12,877 nucleotides of DNA, taken from Candidatus Margulisiibacteriota bacterium. GTDB lineage: Bacteria > Margulisbacteria > Marinamargulisbacteria > DT-59. The first letter of the stretch is position 1, and each line of letters starts with the position of its first letter. The stretch is taken from positions 1 through 12,877 of the forward strand of contig JABSQL010000033.1 in the NCBI GenBank assembly GCA_013215865.1, given 5' to 3'. The translations under genes and the position numbers were made by a program. Positions 6,849-12,877 of the stretch are shown one piece after another. The notes beneath the pieces were generated by a model. That model made no database searches. It saw nothing but the letters and a program-made list of their open reading frames with translations, and was not told where the DNA came from.

Positions 6849-8931
6849 ATGTAAAGTGAGAAATAAAAGAAACATCCTACTAGGTTTAATATTTTCCCTT
6901 TTCTTCTATACATTCATTGATGCTAAAACAGTTACTTACGATATAAATATTGACTATAAGGACATCAACATTACGGGTAGAAAGGTGAAGGCTATGGCAG
7001 TAGGAGGAACAATCCCTGCACCGACAATTAGGGCAACAGAAGGGGATGTCCTTCAGGTCACTTTTCACAATAAAATGGATGTTGAAACCTCAATTCATTG
7101 GCATGGTATTTTACTTCCTAACGCACAAGATGGCGTCCCTTATCTCACCACAATGCCCATACGGCCTGGAAAATCTTTAACGTATCGCTATCCTATAATA
7201 CAATCAGGTACATACTGGTATCATTCTCACACAAATTTACAAGAACAGCGTGGGGTTTATGGGGCTCTTGTATTTTACCCTAAGAAAGAAATATTTAATA
7301 ATGACCAAGATCATGTTGTTGTACTGTCCGATTGGATAGATGAAAACCCACAACAGGTTTTGGCGAACCTTAAGAGAGACGGGGATTACTATGCACTCAA
7401 AAAAGGTAGTGTTCAGTCTTGGGACCAAGTTGTTGCCAACGGATGGACTGCTATTAGGAATCGTATCTTGGGTGCATGGATCCGAATGGGCCCGATGGAT
7501 ATTTCGGATATCAGTTATGATGCATTTCTATCAAATGGAAATAAAGTACATCAATTAGGTACCGCTAAAAAGGGAGATCGCATTCGGTTGCGTATCATTA
7601 ACGCAGCTGCTTCAAGTTATTTTAATGTAGAGTTTTCGGGTGGCAATATGGAAGTTATTTCAGCTGATGGGCTCAATGTTCAACCGTTTAAGACGAGTAG
7701 AATAAAAATTGCCATTGCTGAAACATATGATGTGATTGTGACAATTCCAGATGATAGGGCGTATGAATTTCGGGCAACTGCAGAGGATGGAACGGGGTTT
7801 AGCTCAACAATTATAGGAGAAGGTCCCTTGGTACCCGCACACAAAATTCCAGGTCCAAATCTTTTTCGAATGAAACACGGGACTCAAAGCATGTTTGGAG
7901 CACCCAAAAGTTCTGTGAAAATGGAAATGTCCAAAAAGACCCAGATGCCCAATATGAAAATGAACCATACGACCCACTTAGAAGTTAATAAAAGCGAATA
8001 TTTTCAATTGAAATCTCACCAAAGTACTGTATTGTCAGATGAGAATCCGATTCGAGTTGTACGGCTTGATTTAACCGGCAATATGGAACGGTTTGTCTGG
8101 TCATTTAATAATAAAATGCTCTCCGAAGCAGATAAAATTCTCATTAAAAAGGGAGAAAATGTCCGATTTGAGTTGGTTAACAAAACGATGATGCATCACC
8201 CTTTACATCTCCATGGCCATTTTTTTCGAGTTCTTAATGGACAAGGGGATTATTCGCCACTCAAGCACACTGTAAATGTACCGCCTATGGAAAAAGTGAT
8301 TATTGAGTTTTATGCAAATGAGGAAAAAGACTGGTTTTTTCATTGCCATAATCTTTACCATATGAAAGCCGGGATGACACGGATCGTTCGTTACGAGGGA
8401 ACTCAAACAGATCCTGCTCTGATTGAAGCCAGAAAATCAAATCCAAATCGACATGATAACCAATGGTTTTTCAGCCAAAGTATCAACATGTCATCAAATA
8501 AAACATTCGGGCTTTTCCGTCCTTCAAATGCACGGAATGCCTTTGAGTTGGAATTTGATGTTAACTATTCAGATGAATATGATATTGAAACTAAGTACTT
8601 GAGGAGCCTAGATCGGTTCACAGACATTTATTTTGGGGGTACCATTGAAAAAGAAGGAAATAGTAGAAGTGCCTCTGAAGCTGTTATTGGGGTCCGATAT
8701 GTATTGCCACTATTGATTGAATCAGAGTTGGAATATGGGGCTGAAGGATTAATTTCTTTGGAATTAGCAAGTAAACTCCAACTTACTGAAAGAACCGCTT
8801 TCATATGGGAATGGAAGACTACGGGAAAATATAAACTAGAATTAGAGTATGAAATAAGCAAAAAAATATCACTATCTGCAAATTATGATGCCAATTTTTT
8901 CGGAGGGGTTGGCTTGAGGGTGAATCTGTAA
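6820..8931 (+). CDS. copA: Multicopper oxidase (CopA/PcoA type) with CopB-like C-terminal extension
   Basis: This is a periplasmic copper-resistance oxidase of the CopA/PcoA class. After a signal peptide (basic RNKR, then a hydrophobic run to about 35), three cupredoxin domains span about 36-527. All four copper motifs are present: HWHG (93-96), YHSH (134-137), HPLHLHGH (460-467) and HCHNLYHMKAGM (508-519). The type 1 site is H460, C509, H514 and M519. A Met/His-rich stretch (351-386) may bind Cu(I). Residues about 545-703 are an extra region of alternating beta strands, with AVIGVRYVLPLL (621-632) and LQLTER (653-658), which resemble the outer-membrane copper protein CopB/PcoB. The start is uncertain. 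TTG at 6820 has AGGGA nine bases upstream; GTG at 6856 would give a tidier signal peptide but a poorly spaced AGGGGA. No copB, cueR or Cu ATPase is in the window. Confidence 0.9.
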   Translation: MTDTLRGYILCKVRNKRNILLGLIFSLFFYTFIDAKTVTYDINIDYKDINITGRKVKAMAVGGTIPAPTIRATEGDVLQVTFHNKMDVETSIHWHGILLPNAQDGVPYLTTMPIRPGKSLTYRYPIIQSGTYWYHSHTNLQEQRGVYGALVFYPKKEIFNNDQDHVVVLSDWIDENPQQVLANLKRDGDYYALKKGSVQSWDQVVANGWTAIRNRILGAWIRMGPMDISDISYDAFLSNGNKVHQLGTAKKGDRIRLRIINAAASSYFNVEFSGGNMEVISADGLNVQPFKTSRIKIAIAETYDVIVTIPDDRAYEFRATAEDGTGFSSTIIGEGPLVPAHKIPGPNLFRMKHGTQSMFGAPKSSVKMEMSKKTQMPNMKMNHTTHLEVNKSEYFQLKSHQSTVLSDENPIRVVRLDLTGNMERFVWSFNNKMLSEADKILIKKGENVRFELVNKTMMHHPLHLHGHFFRVLNGQGDYSPLKHTVNVPPMEKVIIEFYANEEKDWFFHCHNLYHMKAGMTRIVRYEGTQTDPALIEARKSNPNRHDNQWFFSQSINMSSNKTFGLFRPSNARNAFELEFDVNYSDEYDIETKYLRSLDRFTDIYFGGTIEKEGNSRSASEAVIGVRYVLPLLIESELEYGAEGLISLELASKLQLTERTAFIWEWKTTGKYKLELEYEISKKISLSANYDANFFGGVGLRVNL

Positions 8932-8973
8932 TATGACACTCCCTATTGAAATCATCCCAAAATGAAAAAGAAT

Positions 8974-10083
8974 CTATAACGTCATAGCAGTTTTAGCTGT
9001 TTCTCGTCCCAGTGGTGTTAGAGTGAGATGGTCTTTTTGACGGGTGATCAATTTGTTTTGTATTGCGACTGCTGTAACTTGTTTTGCAAACTTGGGGGAC
9101 CAGCCCATATGATAGATCATGTTACTCACCGTATTTTCCCAGGCTTCTTCTTTCTGACCTTCATGATCAAATAGTTGTACGGTAAGCATGTGGGAAGCAA
9201 AAGTAAGCTTTTGTTGCCGTTGTCTGACAAGTTGGACATACACGCCCCGATTGGGTGAAAAAATGAATGCTAAAAGAAAAATGACACCTGTCATGGTTGC
9301 CATTGAGCCAGCAATAGAGGCATCTAGTAACCCTGCAAGACCATACCCTGTAACAGCGGATATCATCCCAATAAAAACACTTAAGCCGATCATTTTGGAT
9401 AGACTCTCAGTGAGCAAATAGGCAGTGGCGGGGGGTGTAATCATTAAGGCAACGACTAATATAGAGCCGACGGCATCAAAAGCGCCAACGGCTGTGATGC
9501 TGACTAAAAACATAAGCCCATAGTGTAATAAAAGAGGCGAAAACCCCAACGATTTCGAAAGGGCCTTGTCAAAGGTCGCTATTTTTAATTCTTTGTAGAA
9601 TAAACCAATAAATGTGAGATTTAATAGGAGGATAGTCCCCATCACCCAAAGCGATTTAGGTCCGAGGTCTATATCGTGAATATAAAATCTTTCAAAGGGT
9701 GCAAACGCCATTTCTCCTAACAGGACAGCATCTGTGTCCAGGTGAACATCTCCTGCAAATTTTGAGATAAGAATAACGCCTATGGAAAAAAAGATAGGGA
9801 AAATAAATCCAATCGCGGCATCCTCTTTAATACGATTTGTTTTTATGACTAACTCAGTCAAGGCCACCGTTAAAATGCCGGCTATAGAGGCACCTAAAAT
9901 TAAGATGGGAGATTGGATATCTTTGATTACAAAAAATGCCAATACAATTCCCAACAAGATAGCATGACTAATGGCGTCACTCATAAGTGCCATTTTTCGT
10001 AAGATTAAAAATACACCTGGAATGGCACAGGCAGAGGCAACAACAATTGCAATTAAAATTATTTCGAGTTCAATGAGAGCCAT
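8974..10083 (-). CDS. Metal ABC importer permease 2 with C-terminal winged-helix tail
   Basis: This is an inner-membrane permease of the ABC-3 family (ZnuB/MntB/TroD type) that imports Mn, Zn or Fe. Residues 1-277 hold about eight membrane helices, with the family's LRKMALMSDAISHAILLG segment (28-45) and the loop FDKALSKSLG (171-180). After the PNRG motif (277-280) comes a cytoplasmic tail of about 75 residues (294-369), predicted as a winged helix. It contains a helix-turn-helix-like run near 320-343 and a DtxR-like LTLTPLGRETA wing and helix (353-363). The start at 10083 is preferred over one 32 codons upstream because AAGGAAGGAAA lies just ahead and the protein then begins at its first helix. 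It overlaps permease 1 by 14 bases. It is last in the operon and converges on the oxidase gene 42 bases away, with no clear terminator hairpin. Confidence 0.92.
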   Translation of the reverse strand: MALIELEIILIAIVVASACAIPGVFLILRKMALMSDAISHAILLGIVLAFFVIKDIQSPILILGASIAGILTVALTELVIKTNRIKEDAAIGFIFPIFFSIGVILISKFAGDVHLDTDAVLLGEMAFAPFERFYIHDIDLGPKSLWVMGTILLLNLTFIGLFYKELKIATFDKALSKSLGFSPLLLHYGLMFLVSITAVGAFDAVGSILVVALMITPPATAYLLTESLSKMIGLSVFIGMISAVTGYGLAGLLDASIAGSMATMTGVIFLLAFIFSPNRGVYVQLVRQRQQKLTFASHMLTVQLFDHEGQKEEAWENTVSNMIYHMGWSPKFAKQVTAVAIQNKLITRQKDHLTLTPLGRETAKTAMTL

Positions 10084-11200
10084 GATTGATATTTCCTTCC
10101 TTGGAGAAAGATTGGGCAATTTTAAGGCCCTTTGGGGATAGGGACCATTTATTGTCGGGATACTGATTGACAAGGCCATCTGTTTTAAGTTTTAGCATCA
10201 TAGAAACCGTTCCTTTTCCGATGGCAGTCAGTGCCGCAATATCATGAGGATGAAATGGATTTGTTTGGCTTTCTGAGAATAAAAGGAGATTAGACAGCAT
10301 GGTTTTGGTTCGCACCTCTCTTTGATGAATGTGATGTTGAATATACGCCCATAACAACCCACGGTTGGGTGCAGCAATCAACGAAATAATGACAAAAGAG
10401 CTGATAATCAAGACAATCACTGGACCTGTTGGCAAGTGGCTGATAGAGCTACTGAGTACGGTGCCTGCCATGCCAGAAAAAGCGCTAAAAATAGCAGCTA
10501 AGAAAACCATGAGACCCAAGTTATCTGTCCATTGTCTGGCTGCAGCCGCAGGGGCAATAATCATGGCGCTCATGAGTACAACTCCCACTGTTTGAAGGCC
10601 AATGACAATGGCTAAAACAATAAGAGTGGTTAATAGTATCTCGATTTTTGTAATGGGAAGTCCCATGCTTTTGGCAAAGTCTGGGTCAAAAGAAATCAGT
10701 TTAAATTCTTTCCAAAAGATAGCCATTACACTACAGGTGAAAATACCCAAAATAATCATGACCCGAATGTCTTCTTTCAATAGAGTGGCTGCATTTCCAA
10801 ACAAAAAAGTATCCAGACCTGCTTGGCTAGCGGTTGGTATTTTTTGAATAATAGTCAGGAGAACCAACCCAAACCCAAAAAAGACAGATAAGATAATGCC
10901 TAAAGCCGTATCTTGTTTAATTTTGGTAAATTTGGTAATTCCCATCATTAGAAAAGTGCCTAATAATCCTGCGAGGGCGGCACCAGTAAGTAATATCCAG
11001 GCATTTTTAGAGTAGGTCATCATAAACGCTATCGCAATTCCTGGAAGGGTGGCATGAGAAATGGCGTCTCCTAATAAACTTTGTTTTCTAAGAACAGCAA
11101 AACACCCTAAACTTCCGGAAGTAATTCCCAAAACAAGTGTTCCCAATAATACAACTTGAAAGGTATGGTCATTAACCAGAGATAAAATGGAAAGTATCAT
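10070..11200 (-). CDS. Metal ABC importer permease 1 with C-terminal winged-helix tail
   Basis: This is the second ABC-3 family permease of the importer, 376 residues. Its membrane part (1-275) carries LRKQSLLGDAISHATLPG (37-54), the usual conserved segment, and FDPDFAKSMG (171-180), the coupling loop that contacts the ATPase. After PNRG (278-281) a cytoplasmic tail runs to the end. Residues about 300-365 fit a winged helix: helix 317-325, recognition-like helix 328-341 (GKGTVSMMLKLKTDG), then a wing and WSLSPKGLKIA (352-362). It starts one base after the ATPase stop (TAACATG), so translation is probably coupled. In Chlamydia the equivalent gene, ytgC, is fused to the DtxR-type repressor YtgR. 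The tail here is shorter, and whether it binds DNA is unknown. It differs in sequence from permease 2, so the importer is likely a heterodimer. Confidence 0.92.
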   Translation of the reverse strand: MILSILSLVNDHTFQVVLLGTLVLGITSGSLGCFAVLRKQSLLGDAISHATLPGIAIAFMMTYSKNAWILLTGAALAGLLGTFLMMGITKFTKIKQDTALGIILSVFFGFGLVLLTIIQKIPTASQAGLDTFLFGNAATLLKEDIRVMIILGIFTCSVMAIFWKEFKLISFDPDFAKSMGLPITKIEILLTTLIVLAIVIGLQTVGVVLMSAMIIAPAAAARQWTDNLGLMVFLAAIFSAFSGMAGTVLSSSISHLPTGPVIVLIISSFVIISLIAAPNRGLLWAYIQHHIHQREVRTKTMLSNLLLFSESQTNPFHPHDIAALTAIGKGTVSMMLKLKTDGLVNQYPDNKWSLSPKGLKIAQSFSKEGNINHGSH

Positions 11201-11201
11201 G

Positions 11202-11954
11202 TTACGTTTCTAACGCATTTCCGATTTCAGCACCTCTACCACCATAAGCCACCCGTAGATTATCTGTGGTAATGATGTCCTGAACAGGGCCAATTCCAAT
11301 AAGACGCACATTTAAGAGTATCGCCCAGTCAAAATAGTCTTTGAGAGTTTGAAGATCATGGTGAACCACCAAAACAGTTTTTCCTTCATCTCGAAGGGTT
11401 TTTAATAAATTTACGATGGCCTTTTCTGTGGTGGCATCCACACCTACAAATGGCTCATCCATGAAATAGATATTGGCATCTTGAATAAGGGCCCGGGCAA
11501 GAAATACCCGCTGTTGTTGTCCACCGGATAACCGGCTGATTTGACGGTTCGCAAAGTCGGCCATGCCCACTTTCTCCAAACAGGTCATGGCCAATTCATG
11601 GTCTTTTTTGCCAGGTCGCTTAAACCATCCCAAAGATCCGTATCGGCCCATGAGTACAACGTCGAGTGCATTGGTTGGGAAGTCCCAATCTACACTGCTT
11701 CGTTGGGGAACATATCCCACCATACGCCGGTTTCGGCTATAAGATTGTCCAAAAATTTGAACCTGTCCCGCTGCAGGCTTTATAAGTCCCAAGATGGCCT
11801 TTAAGAGGGTTGTTTTTCCCGCACCATTTGGGCCTACAATTGCCGTTAATAGGCCTTGAGGAACAGTGATGTCAATGTCCCATAAAACAGGCTTTTCATG
11901 ATATGCAACCGTTAAATCTTGAACTTCTAATGCCGCAATTTGCTGTGAATTCAT
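11202..11954 (-). CDS. Metal ABC importer ATP-binding protein
   Basis: This is the cytoplasmic ATPase subunit of the importer, 250 residues and intact. Walker A is GPNGAGKTT (41-49), the Q-loop is VPQRSS (82-87), the ABC signature is LSGGQQQ (142-148), Walker B is IYFMDEP (162-168) and the switch histidine is H199. The C-terminal AYGGRG (236-241) is common in the Mn/Zn/Fe subfamily (MntB, ZnuC, TroB, YtgB). The start overlaps the binding-protein stop as ATGA at 11951-11954. No good ribosome site is visible, which fits translational coupling. The metal cannot be told from this subunit. Confidence 0.96.
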   Translation of the reverse strand: MNSQQIAALEVQDLTVAYHEKPVLWDIDITVPQGLLTAIVGPNGAGKTTLLKAILGLIKPAAGQVQIFGQSYSRNRRMVGYVPQRSSVDWDFPTNALDVVLMGRYGSLGWFKRPGKKDHELAMTCLEKVGMADFANRQISRLSGGQQQRVFLARALIQDANIYFMDEPFVGVDATTEKAIVNLLKTLRDEGKTVLVVHHDLQTLKDYFDWAILLNVRLIGIGPVQDIITTDNLRVAYGGRGAEIGNALET

Positions 11955-12862
11955 CTGAGTGCGTTCACAATCGTATCAACATTATGTTTCACCATGCCGA
12001 TATAGGTTCCTTCGTGGGTGCCTTCTGTACCCATGGCATCTGAAAATAGTTCGCCACCTATTTTGACATTCCAACCCCTAGAGGCGACCGCTTCTTGAAC
12101 CGCTTTGATGTTGCGAACCGGAATTGAAGACTCAACAAATATGGCTTTGATTTTTTCTTTGGCAATGAAATCAGCTAGATCTTGAATATCCTTCGTGCCT
12201 GCTTCTGAAGCAGTACTGATACCTTGGAGTCCTTTAACCGTAAAACCGTAGGCGCGTCCAAAATATCGAAATGCATCATGAGCCGTCACCAATACCCGTT
12301 GTTTGATGGGTGTCTCCTGAACCTTATCCAGTATATACGTGTGAAGGGCGGCTAGTTCTTTCTGGTAGAGGGCTGCATTTTTTTGAAAATCTGCTTTGTG
12401 GGCTGGATATTTTTCTGATAAGGTATCCCGAACCACTTTTACTGCTGTCTGCCAAATTTGAACATCAAACCAAACATGGGGATCATGTTGGTCGGGATAT
12501 TGAATTGAGCTGAGTAGATCCGATTTGGGATAGTAATCTGTAATGGCAACAGTGGTTTTACGACGTTGCATTTTTTCAAAGACATCGGTTAATTTTGCTT
12601 CTAAGTGAAGGCCGTTATAAAAAATAATATCAGCTTGGCTAAGGGAGTTGATGTCACTTTTCTTTGCTTTATATAAATGGGGGTCAACACCGGGTCCCAT
12701 CAGGCCGGTGACAACAATATGCTCACCACCTACATTCTTAACAATATCCGCAATCATCCCAATGGTACATACTATTTTGGGGCGTGGATCTGTAGATCCA
12801 GACTGGCAACCCGAAAGGGTCATAAACAATATAAAACAACTCATAAATATCAAACTAAGCAT
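11951..12862 (-). CDS. Metal-binding lipoprotein of the ABC importer (TroA/ZnuA/MntC family)
   Basis: This is the substrate-binding component, lipid-anchored and periplasmic, of cluster A-I. The lipobox is LSGC with the modified cysteine at C19. The probable metal ligands are H62 (DPHLY), H129 (HDPHVWFD), H195 ([14 protein letters not shown]) and D275 (LFSDAMG). A His-His-His-Asp set resembles TroA and ZnuA; PsaA-like Mn proteins have Glu at the third place. There is no His-rich loop of the kind typical of ZnuA. Mn, Zn or Fe therefore all remain possible; the neighbouring Mn-type SOD favours Mn weakly. The start is uncertain. The frame stays open to the window edge, and the codons just upstream of 12862 encode IRKRR, a fitting positively charged signal-peptide start, so the true start probably lies beyond 12877. 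It is first in the four-gene operon visible here. Confidence 0.93.
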   Translation of the reverse strand: MLSLIFMSCFILFMTLSGCQSGSTDPRPKIVCTIGMIADIVKNVGGEHIVVTGLMGPGVDPHLYKAKKSDINSLSQADIIFYNGLHLEAKLTDVFEKMQRRKTTVAITDYYPKSDLLSSIQYPDQHDPHVWFDVQIWQTAVKVVRDTLSEKYPAHKADFQKNAALYQKELAALHTYILDKVQETPIKQRVLVTAHDAFRYFGRAYGFTVKGLQGISTASEAGTKDIQDLADFIAKEKIKAIFVESSIPVRNIKAVQEAVASRGWNVKIGGELFSDAMGTEGTHEGTYIGMVKHNVDTIVNALR

Positions 12863-12877
12863 CCGTCTTTTTCTTAT

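Noticed and set aside
7340..7558. Plus-strand 72-codon frame inside the multicopper oxidase
   Set aside because: It is a shadow frame within a continuous, motif-rich oxidase gene.
8932..8973. Possible bidirectional terminator between the oxidase and permease 2
   Set aside because: Only a 4-base stem (CTAT/ATAG) is visible around 8974-8987, and no T-run follows on either side.
10084..10179. Longer permease 2 starting at 10179
   Set aside because: The extra residues are polar and lie inside the winged-helix tail of permease 1. The ribosome site and first membrane helix support 10083.

Overview
This is a compact, AT-rich bacterial segment carrying eleven protein genes, two of them cut or probably cut by the window edges. 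Nearly all the sequence is coding and I see no RNA genes, CRISPR arrays, insertion sequences or phage genes. The organism is Gram-negative by inference: a substrate-binding lipoprotein belongs to a metal ABC importer, and a multicopper oxidase carries a tail resembling the outer-membrane protein CopB. The sequence alone does not fix the phylum. The metal importer has the same gene order as the chlamydial Ytg system, but that does not establish the taxonomy.

Layout from left to right. Bases 1-1405 (+) hold the last codons of a proton-translocating transhydrogenase alpha subunit, overlapping pntB by ATGA. Bases 1450-3921 (-) form a tight operon read right to left: a response-regulator-like protein made of two REC-plus-tail modules, a small 4Fe-4S ferredoxin and quinolinate synthase (nadA). 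Both junctions overlap. A palindromic 34-base element separates this operon from the divergent (+) pair of 2-Cys peroxiredoxin and Mn-type superoxide dismutase (4008-5221). The 3' end of sodA overlaps by 137 bp the 3' end of a convergent (-) gene (5085-6719), which encodes an unrecognised alpha-solenoid protein of HEAT-like repeats. A 100-base intergenic region with an 8-bp inverted repeat precedes a multicopper oxidase (6820-8931, +), whose C-terminal ~160 residues resemble part of the CopB beta-barrel. From 8974 to the right edge, a (-) operon encodes an ABC importer for Mn, Zn or Fe. Read right to left, it comprises binding lipoprotein, ATPase, permease 1 and permease 2. Both permeases end in winged-helix tails.

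The common theme is redox and metal homeostasis. Transhydrogenase supplies NADPH, which thiol systems reducing the peroxiredoxin ultimately draw on. The SOD and the metal importer suggest manganese-based oxidant defence. The multicopper oxidase handles copper, and nadA depends on an oxidant-sensitive Fe-S cluster and is coupled to a ferredoxin gene. The most unusual items are the duplicated REC-tail regulator fused by overlap to ferredoxin and nadA, the CopA-CopB-like fusion, the paired permease winged-helix tails, and the solenoid gene ending inside sodA.
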